Positions 45,424 through 56,648 are shown, counted from the first letter of the stretch. The stretch: DNA of 64,000 bases from Longitalea luteola (GCF_017356035.1 NZ_JAFIQX010000016.1:62001-126000); one strand, 5' to 3'. The notes: generated from the letters alone by a model not told the origin. Numbers and translations are program-made.

Positions 45424-45456
45424 TGCTATTTTGCTAATTGGCTAATTGGCTGATTA
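45424..45456. repeat. 8-bp array (TGCTAATT / GGCTAATT)
   Basis: Four octamers between the two kinase genes; the last unit contains the stop codon of the giant kinase (45454-45456). Confidence 0.75.
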
Positions 45457-48400
45457 CTTATAGAACCATACCCTCATCAGTGACAGCAATTGATCTATTT
45501 TCAATGGTTTGGTAATATAATCCGACGCTCCTGCCTCAATACATTTCTGCCTGTCGCCTTTCATCGCTTTTGCCGTAACAGCTATAATTGGCAAAGTACT
45601 GTTCTTATGTTCGCGCCGTATTTTTTGCGTGGTCTCATAACCGTCCATTTCGGGCATCATAATATCCATCAGCACCATATCAATTTTCGGGTTGTCGTCC
45701 CGGATAATATTAATGGCCTCCTTTCCACTCTCGGCCGTGATCACATTTATGTTATAACGCTCAAATACGGTTGTTAGTGCGAACAAATTGCGTACATCGT
45801 CATCCACGACCAGAATATTTTTGCCGGTAAGGATATCTTCCTTTTTCCGGATATTCTCTATGATCTTGCGTTTTTCAGCCTGCAGGTCTTTATGGTTGAT
45901 ATGCAGGTGCAGCACGGTCTCTTCCAACAGGTGCTCCAGTGAATTGACCCCTTTCAACAGGATCTTACTGGATACATTGTTCAGCTGCTGCAATTCCTTT
46001 TTATTGAATTCTTTGGCAGAATACATAATTATCGGCGTGAGCCTGGGTTTACTTTCCGCCACCTGGTTTACGAGCTCATGGCCCGGCAGATCGGGCAGGG
46101 AATAATCCAGGATAATGCAATCGAAATCCTTACTGTTGATCTCATGCATGGCTTTTTCACCGGTTTCGGCCAGCGTTACCTGCATATTATCGGAATTCAG
46201 CAATTTGACGATCTGCGATGAATCCACTTCATTATCTTCCACCACGAGGATCTGTTTAACCTCTTTTTTGTTAAAGGCCACAATATCATCGAACAGGTCG
46301 TTGAGCGATTCATTATCCAGTGGTTTCAACCGGAAACTGCGGGCGCCTCGTTTTAATGCCAGTGCCCGGTTCTCTTCACCCGAAATGAGGTGAATGGGGA
46401 TATGCCGGTAGCTGAGGTCATTACGCAACAGCTCCATCACCTTCCAGCCGCTGGTATCAGGCAGCTTCACATCGAGCGTGATGGCAATAGGTGTAAACCG
46501 GTTGATAAAGTCGAAGACTTCAATATAGTTGGTAGCTACAATAGCTTTCAGTCCATACTGATGCGCTTTTTCGATAATGATCTTTCCAAACCGGATATCA
46601 TCTTCCACGATCAGGATCGCCTTTTCGTTCGGCTGTACATTATTGCGGTCGTCACCGGTATCATTGATCATTTCATTTACGATATGCAAGCCGCCTGCTT
46701 CCGAGCTCTCACCAGTAACCCTGATCGAATTGAGCAGGGTATCTATTTCACCGCTTTCCGTGCTCAGCTGGTACTGGTATTCCGACAGGTTGGCCGGCGC
46801 TTCGCGGGTTACTACGCCGGAAACATTTTCTATGGGCAGGAACAGGGTGAATGTACTTCCCTGACCCGGCTGACTGTCGAGCTCAATGGTACCGCCTAAC
46901 AGTTCCGTTAAACCGCGGCTGATGGACAAACCCAGACCGGTTCCGCCATATTTACGGCTGGTGCTTCCTTCTGCCTGCTGGAAGGCCTCAAAGATGATGC
47001 TTTGTTTTTCGAGCGGAATACCGATACCGGTATCGCTGATGGCAAAAGCAACCACGCGCTGGGCCGTATCCAGGGATGCGTTGCCCGGTTTCCAGTTGCG
47101 GTTGGCTTCGTAGATCTTCAGCTTCACCTCTCCTTTTTCGGTAAACTTGAAGGAGTTTGATAACAGGTTCTTCAGGATCTGGTTCAACCGTTGTATATCG
47201 GTCTCCATGGTTTCCGGCAGCCTGGTATCTGTTTCTATAGTAAAGCGTAAATGACGCGCTTCTGCAATTGGTTTGAAGGTGGTTTCCACAAAGGAAGTGA
47301 TCTCGAAGAAGCGTACCGGCGCAATGTTGGCGGTAATGAACCCTGATTCGATCTTCGACAGATCGAGAATGTCATTGATCAGCTGAATGAGGTCATCGCC
47401 GCAGGAGTGAATGGTCTTCGCATACCGGATCTGCTTCTCCGTTAAATTGCCTTCGGCATTTTCATACAGTTGCTGCGCCAGGATGAGCAAACTGTTCAAT
47501 GGCGTACGCAGCTCATGCGACATATTCGCCAGGAACTCTGATTTATACTTCGACGTAAGCGTTAGCTGTTCAGCTTTTTCTTCCAGCGAGCGGCGGGCTT
47601 CTTCCACCTCCTTGTTCTTCGCCTCCACTTCGTTCTTTTGTTTCACCAGCAACAGGGCTTTATCCTGCAGCTCATCGTTCGTTCTGCGCAGCTCTTCCTG
47701 TTGCACTTTCAACTCACCGGCCAGCGATTGCGACTGGGCCAGCAGTTCTTCCGTACGGGTATTCGCCTCGATGGTGTTCAATACGATACCGATACTTTCG
47801 GTTAACTGGCTCAGGAAGTCGAGGTGGGTCTGGCTGAACGTATCCAGCGAAGCCAGCTCGATAACCGCTTTCACGTTGTTCTCGAACAATACCGGCTGAA
47901 TGATCACATTGGCCGGTTTGGCTTTTCCTAAGGCAGAGTTGATGCGGATATAGTTGGCCGGTACATTGGAAAGGATGATCCGTTCTTTTTCGAAGGCCAC
48001 CTGCCCTACCAGCCCTTCGCCGATAGAGAATTCTGTTACAATGTTCTTGTCTGATTTATATCCATAAGCGGCAAACAGGCTCAGTTTTACATTCTGGGTA
48101 TCTTCTTCCTGTTTCAGGATATAGAAAGCGCCGAAGTGCGCACTTACTACCCGCGCCAGCTCTGATAAGATCTTTTGTGTTACCGTTTTCAGATCGCGCT
48201 GGCCCTGCAACATCTGACCGAATTTGGCCAGGTTCGATTTCAGCCAGTCCTGCTCCTGGTTACGTAAGGTGGTCTCCCGCAGGTTGGTGATCATCTGGTT
48301 GATGGTATCTTTCAACGCTTCCACCTCCCCTTTTGCTTCTACGCGAATGGTTCGGGTAAGGTCACCTTTCGTTACCGCCGATGCCACCTCTGAGATCGAG

Positions 48401-51400
48401 CGCACCTGCGTGGTCAGGTTCTGCGCCAGCTGGTTCACGTTCTCGGTAAGGTTCTTCCAGATACCGCTTGCACCGGGTACACTGGCCTGACCGCCCAAAC
48501 GGCCTTCAACACCCACCTCACGGGCCACGGTAGTTACCTGGTCGGCAAAGGTGGCCAGCGTATCGATCATTTCGTTGATGGTATCGATCAGCTGTGCTAC
48601 TTCACCGCGCGATACAATGGTCAATTTTTGTTTCAGGTTACCGGTTGCCACCGCCGTTACCACTTTAGCGATACCCCGCACCTGGTTGGTAAGGTTACTC
48701 GCCATCATGTTCACACTATCGGTAAGGTCTTTCCAGGTTCCGGCCACACCCCGTACTTCGGCCTGACCACCCAGTTTACCTTCGGTACCTACTTCACGGG
48801 CCACACGCGTTACTTCCGAAGCAAATCCGCGCAACTGGTCCACCATGGTGTTGATGGTATTTTTCAGATCAAGGATCTCGCCTTTTACGTCGATGGCCAC
48901 TGTTTTCGACAGGTCACCACTGGCCACAGCCTTGGTCACCTCGGCAATGTTACGCACCTGGTCGGTAAGGTTACCGGTCATCTGGTTCACGGAGTCGGTA
49001 AGGTCTTTCCACGTTCCGGCCACACCAGGCACAAACGCCTGTCCGCCCAGTTTACCATCGGTACCTACCTCACGCGCCACACGGGTTACTTCCGAAGCGA
49101 AGGCACGCAGCTGGTCCACCATCGTGTTCAGCGTTTCTTTCAATTGCAGGATCTCACCGCGTACGTCCACCGTAATTTTTTTCGACATGTCGCCGTTCGC
49201 CACCGCAATGGCCACCTCGGCAATGTTACGCACCTGGGCGGTAAGGTTACCGGCCATCTGGTTCACCGAGTCGGTAAGGTCTTTCCAGGTTCCGGCCACA
49301 CCAGGCACGTTGGCCTGTCCACCCAGTTTACCTTCCGTACCCACTTCACGCGCTACACGCGTTACTTCCGAAGCAAATCCGCGCAGCTGATCCACCATCG
49401 TATTGATGGTATTCTTCAACTCGAGGATCTCGCCTTTTACGTTCACATCGATCTTGCGGCTGAGGTCACCATTCGCCACCGCGGTAGTAACTTCAGCGAT
49501 GTTACGCACCTGCGAGGTAAGGTTACTCGCCATTTTATTTACAGAGTCGGTAAGGTCTTTCCAGGTACCAGCTACACCCGGTACGTCGGCCTGACCGCCC
49601 AGTTTACCTTCGGAACCTACTTCACGAGCCACACGCGTTACCTCCGAAGCGAAACCGTTGAGCTGGTCCACCATCGTATTGATGGTATTTTTCAATTCGA
49701 GGATCTCGCCGCGTACATCCACCGTGATCTTTCGGCTAAGGTCACCCTTTGCCACCGCGGTGGTCACCTCGGCAATGTTACGCACCTGGCCGGTAAGGTT
49801 GCTGGCCATCATGTTCACCGAGTCGGTAAGGTCTTTCCAGGTTCCGGCCACACCGCGTACTTCGGCCTGGCCACCGAGTTTACCTTCCGAGCCTACCTCA
49901 CGCGCCACACGTGTTACTTCCGACGCAAAACCCCGGAGCTGATCCACCATCGTATTGATGGTGTTCTTCAACTCGAGGATCTCGCCTTTTACATCCACAT
50001 CGATCTTGCGGCTAAGGTCACCATTCGCCACCGCGGTGGTAACTTCAGCAATGTTACGCACCTGGCCGGTAAGGTTACTCGCCATTTTATTTACACTATC
50101 CGTTAAGTCTTTCCAGGTTCCACCTACACCGGGTACGTCGGCCTGGCCGCCGAGTTTTCCTTCCGAACCCACTTCACGCGCCACACGCGTTACTTCCGAA
50201 CCGAATGAGTTCAGCTGGTCCACCATCGTGTTGATGGTATTCTTCAGCTCCAGGATCTCACCGCGCACGTCTACCGTGATCTTACGGCTAAGGTCACCTT
50301 TCGCTACCGCTGTGGTTACCTCGGCGATGTTACGTACCTGGCCGGTAAGGTTACTGGCCATACCGTTCACCGAGTCGGTAAGGTCTTTCCAGGTACCGGC
50401 CACGCCTTTTACCTGCGCCTGGCCACCCAGTTTACCTTCGGTACCTACTTCCAGCGCCACACGGGTTACCTCACTGGAGAAAGAGTTCAGCTGGTCAACC
50501 ATCGTGTTGATGGTATTCTTGAGCTCGAGGATCTCACCGCGCACGTCCACCGTGATCTTACGGCTAAGGTCACCTTTCGCCACCGCAGTGGTTACCTCGG
50601 CGATATTACGCACCTGGCCGGTAAGGTTACTGGCCATCTGGTTCACCGAGTCGGTAAGGTCTTTCCAAACCCCGCCTACCCCTTTTATTTTTGCCTGGCC
50701 GCCCAGCTTACCTTCCGAACCTACTTCACGCGCCACACGCGTTACCTCGGCCGAGAAGGAGTTCAGCTGGTCCACCATGGTATTGATGGTATTTTTCAAT
50801 TCAAGGATCTCTCCTTTTACGTCCACCGTGATCTTACGGCTAAGGTCACCCTTCGCCACCGCGGTGGTCACCTCGGCGATGTTACGCACCTGGCCGGTAA
50901 GGTTACTGGCCATCTGGTTCACCGAATCGGTAAGGTCTTTCCAGGTACCGGCCACCCCTTTCACCTGTGCCTGGCCGCCCAGTTTACCTTCGGTACCTAC
51001 TTCCAGCGCCACACGGGTTACCTCACTGGAGAAGGAGTTCAGCTGGTCCACCATCGTGTTGATGGTATTCTTCAGCTCCAGGATCTCGCCTTTAACGTCT
51101 ACGGTGATCTTTTTCGACAGGTCGCCTTTCGCCACGGCTGTGGTCACTTCGGCGATGTTACGCACCTGAACGGTAAGGTTACTGGCCATCTGGTTCACCG
51201 AGTCGGTAAGGTCTTTCCAAACCCCGCCTACACCTTTTACCTTGGCCTGTCCGCCCAGTTTACCTTCTGAACCAACTTCACGCGCCACACGGGTTACCTC
51301 CATGGAGAACAGGTTCAGCTGTTTCACCATGTCATTCACCTCTTTGGCAATAGTGGCGAACTCTCCCTGCAATACGTGGCCGCCGATCTCGAGCGGCATT

Positions 51401-51891
51401 TCTTTCGACAGGTTTCCTTTTGCCACCGAGCTGATCACATCCGCGATCTCGATGGTAGGATGCACCAGGTCGGAGATAAGAATATTAAGCGATTCAACCC
51501 CGGTACGCCAGGCGCCACGGGCATTGGGCAGTTCAATACGCTGGTTCAACCTACCCTGCTTACCAATGGTATTACCGGCACGGGTGAACTCCATCATCAT
51601 CTTTTCATTCAGCGAAATGATCTCATTGAGCGTATCGCAGATCTTGCCGCTCAGGCCAACCTGGTCGATGGGCATGCGCACACTGAAGTTGCCGTTCTTC
51701 ACCTGGGTGAGCACATGCAGGAGCTCACGGGAATCGAGTAAACCATTCAGCTGACGCTGGGTGATTTCGCTTTCATCCTCATCGATTATTTTGGCTTTTT
51801 TCTTGGCTGAAGTGATCTTTCCACTGGCAGGCACCGCCGCTGCTACATCTTGCCGGTTTGAGCGAGTAGTACTGGGTTTTGAACGCGCCAT
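45454..51891 (-). CDS. giant HAMP-array hybrid histidine kinase with GAF and three receivers
   Basis: A 2145-residue cytoplasmic kinase. The N-terminal 197 residues contain two divergent HAMP-like units. Then come eleven tandem 92-residue HAMP units (residues about 198-1209), a GAF domain (about 1225-1375), a coiled coil, HisKA (His1459 in [12 protein letters not shown]), HATPase_c (about 1515-1700), and three receivers with acceptors Asp1807, Asp1929 and Asp2076. The repeat unit ([54 protein letters not shown]) closely matches fungal group III osmosensing kinases such as Nik1/Os-1. It should sense a cytoplasmic or osmotic state through helix packing in the HAMP stack. No transmembrane segment. 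Confidence 0.95.
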   Translation of the reverse strand: MARSKPSTTRSNRQDVAAAVPASGKITSAKKKAKIIDEDESEITQRQLNGLLDSRELLHVLTQVKNGNFSVRMPIDQVGLSGKICDTLNEIISLNEKMMMEFTRAGNTIGKQGRLNQRIELPNARGAWRTGVESLNILISDLVHPTIEIADVISSVAKGNLSKEMPLEIGGHVLQGEFATIAKEVNDMVKQLNLFSMEVTRVAREVGSEGKLGGQAKVKGVGGVWKDLTDSVNQMASNLTVQVRNIAEVTTAVAKGDLSKKITVDVKGEILELKNTINTMVDQLNSFSSEVTRVALEVGTEGKLGGQAQVKGVAGTWKDLTDSVNQMASNLTGQVRNIAEVTTAVAKGDLSRKITVDVKGEILELKNTINTMVDQLNSFSAEVTRVAREVGSEGKLGGQAKIKGVGGVWKDLTDSVNQMASNLTGQVRNIAEVTTAVAKGDLSRKITVDVRGEILELKNTINTMVDQLNSFSSEVTRVALEVGTEGKLGGQAQVKGVAGTWKDLTDSVNGMASNLTGQVRNIAEVTTAVAKGDLSRKITVDVRGEILELKNTINTMVDQLNSFGSEVTRVAREVGSEGKLGGQADVPGVGGTWKDLTDSVNKMASNLTGQVRNIAEVTTAVANGDLSRKIDVDVKGEILELKNTINTMVDQLRGFASEVTRVAREVGSEGKLGGQAEVRGVAGTWKDLTDSVNMMASNLTGQVRNIAEVTTAVAKGDLSRKITVDVRGEILELKNTINTMVDQLNGFASEVTRVAREVGSEGKLGGQADVPGVAGTWKDLTDSVNKMASNLTSQVRNIAEVTTAVANGDLSRKIDVNVKGEILELKNTINTMVDQLRGFASEVTRVAREVGTEGKLGGQANVPGVAGTWKDLTDSVNQMAGNLTAQVRNIAEVAIAVANGDMSKKITVDVRGEILQLKETLNTMVDQLRAFASEVTRVAREVGTDGKLGGQAFVPGVAGTWKDLTDSVNQMTGNLTDQVRNIAEVTKAVASGDLSKTVAIDVKGEILDLKNTINTMVDQLRGFASEVTRVAREVGTEGKLGGQAEVRGVAGTWKDLTDSVNMMASNLTNQVRGIAKVVTAVATGNLKQKLTIVSRGEVAQLIDTINEMIDTLATFADQVTTVAREVGVEGRLGGQASVPGASGIWKNLTENVNQLAQNLTTQVRSISEVASAVTKGDLTRTIRVEAKGEVEALKDTINQMITNLRETTLRNQEQDWLKSNLAKFGQMLQGQRDLKTVTQKILSELARVVSAHFGAFYILKQEEDTQNVKLSLFAAYGYKSDKNIVTEFSIGEGLVGQVAFEKERIILSNVPANYIRINSALGKAKPANVIIQPVLFENNVKAVIELASLDTFSQTHLDFLSQLTESIGIVLNTIEANTRTEELLAQSQSLAGELKVQQEELRRTNDELQDKALLLVKQKNEVEAKNKEVEEARRSLEEKAEQLTLTSKYKSEFLANMSHELRTPLNSLLILAQQLYENAEGNLTEKQIRYAKTIHSCGDDLIQLINDILDLSKIESGFITANIAPVRFFEITSFVETTFKPIAEARHLRFTIETDTRLPETMETDIQRLNQILKNLLSNSFKFTEKGEVKLKIYEANRNWKPGNASLDTAQRVVAFAISDTGIGIPLEKQSIIFEAFQQAEGSTSRKYGGTGLGLSISRGLTELLGGTIELDSQPGQGSTFTLFLPIENVSGVVTREAPANLSEYQYQLSTESGEIDTLLNSIRVTGESSEAGGLHIVNEMINDTGDDRNNVQPNEKAILIVEDDIRFGKIIIEKAHQYGLKAIVATNYIEVFDFINRFTPIAITLDVKLPDTSGWKVMELLRNDLSYRHIPIHLISGEENRALALKRGARSFRLKPLDNESLNDLFDDIVAFNKKEVKQILVVEDNEVDSSQIVKLLNSDNMQVTLAETGEKAMHEINSKDFDCIILDYSLPDLPGHELVNQVAESKPRLTPIIMYSAKEFNKKELQQLNNVSSKILLKGVNSLEHLLEETVLHLHINHKDLQAEKRKIIENIRKKEDILTGKNILVVDDDVRNLFALTTVFERYNINVITAESGKEAINIIRDDNPKIDMVLMDIMMPEMDGYETTQKIRREHKNSTLPIIAVTAKAMKGDRQKCIEAGASDYITKPLKIDQLLSLMRVWFYK
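48265..51300 (-). repeat. 11 tandem 276-bp repeats coding for the HAMP units
   Basis: Eleven units of 276 bp encode 92 residues each. Neighbouring units alternate between two or more variants ([21 protein letters not shown] versus [21 protein letters not shown] in the first four, VPGV and VRGV variants later), so copies were probably added as pairs. High identity at DNA level makes loss or gain by recombination and assembly collapse likely. Confidence 0.97.
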
Positions 51892-52404
51892 AATCAGGTA
51901 TTTTTAGTATTTACTTTTAAAATTAGGAACATGGTATTCGAGGGATCGTACTGAGGCAGGTCGGCCAGTTTTCGATGTTGAACATCAGGAGACATGCACG
52001 GTACAATAACGCCGTATTTTGTCTCAAACGGCGTTCCGTTTTTTTTATAATATTTCATACAGCAATTGCTCCGTTTTTTTCATAAACAGTTAAGAAAAAA
52101 CTACACAAATCGCCCCATCCAGGCCATGCAACCCCAAATTGGGCAAAGCATTACCCAAACGATCATGTGGAATAATATCGTAAGCTTGTAAACCCCTCTA
52201 TTTAATTACGGGGCCACGCGCCAATAAAAATTACAAAATTCACTCATATAAATGACCTGCATTTTCGGAAAAAGGCTCCTGTACATCGTGTAACCATGGG
52301 CAGTTGAACGTTGTCGATGGCCAGTCGGTCACCATGTTTTTTTAGTAAAAATACTTAGGAAAGAAATTTTTTTAAAAAAAGTCAGGGAATGGATAAAGGT
52401 GGTG
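51892..52404. other. intergenic region upstream of the giant kinase
   Basis: About 510 bp, AT-rich, with A/T runs (TTTTTTTTATAATA near 52035) and no reading frame with coding character. It should hold the promoter of the kinase gene; no TAnnTTTG match convincing enough to report. Confidence 0.4.
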
Positions 52405-52456
52405 ACTGATGAATGGTCAATGGTCAATGGTCAATGGTCAATGGTGAATGGTGAAT
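52405..52456. repeat. 7-bp array (GGTCAAT / GGTGAAT)
   Basis: Seven heptamers, the complement of the CACCATT/GACCATT family. Confidence 0.9.
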
Positions 52457-52480
52457 AGGCTCGCTGCATTCGGGTGGGCT

Positions 52481-52935
52481 GCGGCTGTTGCAACTGTGTG
52501 CCTGAGCGGAAGACCCGCTTTAACGGGTGCGCTGCTGCTGTTGCAACTGTACGCTTGAGCGGAAGACCCGCTTTAAACCAGGCACGCTGCTGTTCCTGCA
52601 ATTGTACGCCTGAGCGGAAGACCCGCTTTAAACCAGGCACGCTGCTGTTCCTGCAATTGTACGCCTGAGCGGAAGACCGCTTTAAACCAGGCACGCTGCT
52701 GTTCCTGCAATTGTACGCCTGAGCGGAAGACCTTTAACCAGGCACGCTGCTGTTCCTGCAATTGTACGCCTGAGCGGAAGACTCCTTTAACCGGGCAGGC
52801 ATAGCTGCAACCATCGTGAACAGTTTGCGAATAAACCCCTTGCCATCGGACGTCCATGTGCGGCAGCAAATATCCAATACACGCGAATGGACAACCGCAG
52901 TGCCATCGGGCACCGATCTGCTGCTGCAACTGCAC
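52481..52935. repeat. tandem repeat with a period near 55 bp, each unit holding a small stem-loop
   Basis: Six units (spacing 53, 55, 55, 54 and 51 bp) from about 52485 to 52800, then degenerate remains up to 52935. The first four units carry AGCGG..CCGCT, a 5-bp stem with a 4-5 nt loop; in the fifth and sixth the right side of the stem is eroded. A translated frame exists on the minus strand but reflects the repeat. Confidence 0.9.
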
Positions 52936-53278
52936 TATATGCCTGAGGGATAGGTGAAAACGATATAACTATTTACAAAATTTTAAAGCTGATTTCATAA
53001 TTGATTGGTTAAAAATTCCCTTACCTTTAGTCGGTGCAGTAGCGTTCTCTTCATGCATATATAGCATACCTACAACATCCCCACAAAGGGCCTGATGATC
53101 GCACTGCATACCGGAAATATTACTAACGTTCTGCATCAGGTGTTCGCCTGTTGGTTATCATTCACAGGTTGATTGTTCATTCAGATCACATAACAGTTCC
53201 GCTGTTAGCGTGTTTGCTATGTTACGCCTGCATGCCATCGCATTATTGGAGAAATAGCCCATTAAATCATAGGTAGGT
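52936..53278. other. intergenic region upstream of the AraC gene
   Basis: About 340 bp with no recognised feature besides a mild A+T excess. Confidence 0.4.
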
Positions 53279-54259
53279 ATGCAAATAAAACTGATTGCTG
53301 ATAATTTAAAAGAACTGGCGTTTACTGATCAACTTCCAAATTCACTGAACGAATACCTGGTTCCGGGAGCGACGTCTGTTTCGGCTTCGGGGTCCTTCGG
53401 ACATGTATTGTTTCAGCAGATCCAGAGTAATGGGATATTCATCCGCCTGCAACATTTTGTGTTGAACCGGGCCAGCACATTCACTATGATGGAGTTTGAG
53501 CCTTTATTAAAGCTGCGTTTTCACCTCATCAATCATATTCAATATCACATGGAAGGACTGGGCAACCTGGTGTTCTATGAACAGGGCTATAATTTACTGT
53601 ACATTCCTTTTCAGAATAACCGGCTGTATTTTCAAAATGCGGGTGTGTATTTTTCCATCGACATACATTTTCCCGTGTATGTGCTTTCGCAGAAACTGCC
53701 ACCTTTAGTGTTGATGAATGAATTTCAGAAAAAAGTTTTGCACCAGCAGCCGGCCATGCTGGTTCCCGTGAACCAGGTGGCGAGCCGGTCGCTGCTGACG
53801 CATGTTCACCAGTTGATACAATCCGGCAAACGATCTACAGCCTCGCTGCATTCACGGTCACTGACCTTGTTGAATTTGTGCCTGGAAAATATTTCTGAAC
53901 ACCCGGTATGGGAACCCGTAACGCTTTCCATGCAGGAAGCCCAGGCCATTTTTTTGGCGAGAACCAAAATGGAAGAGAACCTGAAACAGGAATGGACCAT
54001 AAAAGAACTGACGCAATTGACGGGATTGAACGATTATAAATTGAAGACCGGATTTCAGCAATTGTATCATAGCAGTCCCGCCGATTATTTGCGCGATATC
54101 CGGATGGAAAAAGCCTGGCAGCTGTTATCGGGAAAAAGATATTCTGTATCACAGGTAGCAGAAGAAGTAGGTTATACGAACTTAAGTGCGTTCTCAAAGG
54201 CGTTCAAGAAGTATTATCATATAACGGCGAGGGAGAGAAGTAAGGAGCATAACGAATAG
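53279..54259 (+). CDS. AraC-family transcriptional regulator
   Basis: A 326-residue regulator. The N-terminal 220 residues form a ligand-binding part with no recognised motif. The C-terminal AraC-type double helix-turn-helix (about 225-322) contains IKELTQLTGLNDYKLKTGFQ, then SPADYLRDIRMEKAWQLL and the signature SVSQVAEEVGYTNLSAFSKAFKKYY. It probably controls a nearby or distant uptake operon; no obvious target is adjacent. The stop codon TAG is the first three bases of a 7-bp array. Confidence 0.93.
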   Translation: MQIKLIADNLKELAFTDQLPNSLNEYLVPGATSVSASGSFGHVLFQQIQSNGIFIRLQHFVLNRASTFTMMEFEPLLKLRFHLINHIQYHMEGLGNLVFYEQGYNLLYIPFQNNRLYFQNAGVYFSIDIHFPVYVLSQKLPPLVLMNEFQKKVLHQQPAMLVPVNQVASRSLLTHVHQLIQSGKRSTASLHSRSLTLLNLCLENISEHPVWEPVTLSMQEAQAIFLARTKMEENLKQEWTIKELTQLTGLNDYKLKTGFQQLYHSSPADYLRDIRMEKAWQLLSGKRYSVSQVAEEVGYTNLSAFSKAFKKYYHITARERSKEHNE

Positions 54260-54294
54260 TTCATAGTTTAAAGTTCAAAGTTTAAAGTTCATAG
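54257..54294. repeat. 7-bp array (TAGTTCA / TAGTTTA / AAGTTCA)
   Basis: Five heptamers starting exactly at the AraC stop codon. Confidence 0.88.
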
Positions 54295-54299
54295 AGCTT

Positions 54300-54373
54300 A
54301 AGTTATTCAGTTATTAAGTTTATAAGTTAAAACACATTGCGGGGTTTTAATAACTCAATAACTGAATAACTAA
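54300..54373. repeat. inverted 8-bp array (GTTATTCA against TGAATAAC)
   Basis: Left arm 54303-54328, right arm 54350-54373. Same family as 10201-10289 and 34753-34850, and a second array fused behind the 7-bp array at the AraC gene. Confidence 0.85.
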
Positions 54374-54812
54374 CAAACTACATATACTACTATAAAAAAT
54401 ATTGATTTTTCGATTTTTTGGCAAAATGTTTTTAGCTGTGAAATTTGGACGGCGTATCGATCACAATGTAACTTTATATTGTTGCATCAGGTAATGATAA
54501 TTGTTATATAAGTATAAGCCCGGTTCCGATCCGTCACTATCTATCAGCCGTATATCACCTGCCCTGGCGGTTGTTCGTTCGGGGTCAGGCAGCAACGAAC
54601 AGAACAATGTCTACATTTCATAAGATAAGGTTTATCATGGTGTTGTATGAATAGTGCTATTACTGCGCTGGCAATGATCGCATATTCGAATTACCGGAAA
54701 TTGGTTCAGCCAATGCACGCTATTGTGAGGGTTTGCATGGCAACTCAATCACTCGCTCCTTTTCGTACATCATTCCGGTTATTCATTATGTTCATTACCG
54801 GCGCATTTTTTA
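54374..54812. other. intergenic region without recognised gene
   Basis: About 440 bp where a SusC-type partner of the adjacent FecR gene would be expected. No coding frame or gene remnant recognised. Confidence 0.4.
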
Positions 54813-55104
54813 CGTAAAACGCTAAACGCGGAACGCGGAACGCTAAACGCTAAAGGCTAAAGGCAAAACGCGGAACGCAAAACGCCGAACGCCGAACGCA
54901 AAACGCGGAACGCAAAAGGCGGAAGACTCTCCTACCCTAACGCTACGGCGGGCAAAGCCGAATGGGCGAAACACTACCAGGACATCGGCGGCAAGCGTTA
55001 GGCCTTAAGCGTTAAGCATATTAAAGAGGGCGAGGCCGAATGCAGAAAGACTGCCCGCGATAGCGGAGGCTGGCGTTAAGCCTTTAGCGTTAAGCGTTCA
55101 GCGT
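54813..55104. repeat. inverted 7-bp array (ACGCTAA / ACGCGGA / ACGCAAA against GCGTTAA)
   Basis: A left arm of about 15 heptamers, a middle stretch of unrelated GC-rich DNA, and a right arm (GCGTTAAGC, CCTTTAGCGTTAAGC) ending 1 bp from the FecR stop codon. Confidence 0.88.
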
Positions 55105-55105
55105 A

Positions 55106-56431
55106 TTAAGGCAGTACGATAATTTTGTTCTTCTCAATTTTGAAGTGAACGCCGCTGTACTCAAGCGTTTTAATTACTGTGGAGAGATTCGCAGTGCGGG
55201 GAATGGAGCCACCGAATTTATAATCAGGTGTTTTACCTTCATAACCTATTTCAACATTATACCAGCGCGACAAAATGCGCATGATCGATCTTAGATCGGT
55301 ATTCCTTAAAGAAATATAACCGTTCTTCCAGGCAAAGGCCGCCTCCATATCTTCCGCCCTGGTCACACTGATCGATCTGCCCGCCACCTTGCCGGCCTTT
55401 GCTATCAGCGCCTGCTGGCCCGGCAGTAATACAGCAGTGTCTTTACCTGACATCACATCCGGCACCGATATTTTTATTTTCCCATTTAATAAAGTGGTTT
55501 TAACAGCAGCTTCATCGCTGTAAGCCATAATATTGAAACTGGTTCCCAGCACTTCTATAGACGCCAGCGGACCTGCCGCGGCCTCACTTGCAGGTGTAAG
55601 AACATCCACTATGAAAGGAACCGTTTCCTCATCACTTGCGGGTACACCTGACGCCCGGCCGGCCACTTCAAAATAAGCTTCTCCGGTAATGCTGACCCGC
55701 CTTTCAGCGGCCGAAAAATAAGCAGGAAATGTAATTGAAGAAGCTGCATTCAGCCGCACTTTACTACCATCCGGCAGCTGCAGGCTGTACTGACCGCCCC
55801 GCGGCGTACTTAATTTGTTATAGGGAGTTGCTATATTCCAGGCTGCCCAAAGCTGCTGATCTGCCTGTTGATTAAAACCTGTTCCTTCATATTTCAACAC
55901 ACCGTCTTCGACTTTCACCACATTCATATTCGCATCCTGTGCCAGTGTTCCATTGGCGGCATCCTCCACCTGCAGCACCCTGCCGTTCGACAGGGTGAGT
56001 GTTGCTTTATTGTCGCCCGGCGCCATATTGAATGAAGCGGGTTGGTACTGTTCAGTCAGTGGTAATTCCGGTTTTTCGGCAGACATGTATTTCCAGGTGA
56101 TGGCGCCTGCTGTCAGCAATACCGCAGCGGCGGCGGCATAGGTATACCAGCGGCGGTAGATCGGAACCGGCTTTTTTATGGTTGCTGCCTGATCGCTGAT
56201 TTTTTGCCACCAGCCCTCCATGTCTACCTGTTTCATGGCCAGCAGATCAGCCAGCAATTGATCGCCATCATTTACAGACTCAGCTACCCCGGCAAAGGAA
56301 GGATGACTTGCCTTCCACGCTTCCAGGTGTTGCAGTTCTTCTTCGGTTATTTCCTGCCGTAACTGCTTCAGCAGCAACGCAGCAAAATAATCCGCATCTT
56401 CCATGCCCGATAAATTTATTGCTGTGTCCAT
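55106..56431 (-). CDS. FecR-family anti-sigma factor, no receptor partner
   Basis: A 441-residue FecR protein. The N-terminal cytoplasmic part (ALLLKQLRQEITEEELQHLEAW) binds sigma; one transmembrane helix (YTYAAAAAVLLTAGAITW) follows; the periplasmic core has the FecR features LPDGSKVRLNAASSITFP, ITGEAYFEV and LGTSFNIMAY, with a C-terminal STN-like part (KFGGSIPRTANLSTVIKTLEYSGVHFKI). It follows the sigma gene at 56662 on the same strand. Unlike the other FecR genes here, no TonB-dependent receptor lies downstream. The start at 56431 (MDTAIN) or 56404 (MEDADY) is uncertain. Confidence 0.93.
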   Translation of the reverse strand: MDTAINLSGMEDADYFAALLLKQLRQEITEEELQHLEAWKASHPSFAGVAESVNDGDQLLADLLAMKQVDMEGWWQKISDQAATIKKPVPIYRRWYTYAAAAAVLLTAGAITWKYMSAEKPELPLTEQYQPASFNMAPGDNKATLTLSNGRVLQVEDAANGTLAQDANMNVVKVEDGVLKYEGTGFNQQADQQLWAAWNIATPYNKLSTPRGGQYSLQLPDGSKVRLNAASSITFPAYFSAAERRVSITGEAYFEVAGRASGVPASDEETVPFIVDVLTPASEAAAGPLASIEVLGTSFNIMAYSDEAAVKTTLLNGKIKISVPDVMSGKDTAVLLPGQQALIAKAGKVAGRSISVTRAEDMEAAFAWKNGYISLRNTDLRSIMRILSRWYNVEIGYEGKTPDYKFGGSIPRTANLSTVIKTLEYSGVHFKIEKNKIIVLP

Positions 56432-56521
56432 AATGTGGCCTGATATAGAAACACCGTTTCCGGGAGCTTCCTTTATAGAATGTCGAAATAATTGCGGTCC
56501 TAACAAAAATCACGTTACCGT

Positions 56522-56641
56522 TTACCAGAATGCGGTCCAGGTTACATGTTGCAGGTTCCAGGGCTTCATAGCAGCATGCTGAATAATAGTTGGATGTATA
56601 TATTTTAAGGCCCTGAAACCTGTAACTTGGAACGGGCAACT
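56522..56641. repeat. inverted 7-bp array (GTTACAT / GTTGCAG against CCTGTAA / CTTGGAA)
   Basis: Lies between FecR and its sigma gene. Left arm about 56522-56565, right arm about 56610-56641. Confidence 0.82.
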
Positions 56642-56648
56642 GCAGATC

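Noticed and set aside
48628-50106. A 492-codon open frame on the plus strand inside the HAMP repeats
   Set aside because: It is antisense to the kinase repeats and open only because the repeat keeps one codon pattern; the product is itself a periodic string with no known domain.
49955-51169. A 404-codon plus-strand frame in the same repeats
   Set aside because: Same cause as above: a mirror of the repeated kinase sequence.
52573-52935. A 120-codon minus-strand frame in the 55-bp repeats
   Set aside because: Repeated VQLQEQQRAW-type segments simply reflect the DNA repeat; the unit length changes from 55 to 51 bp break any stable register.
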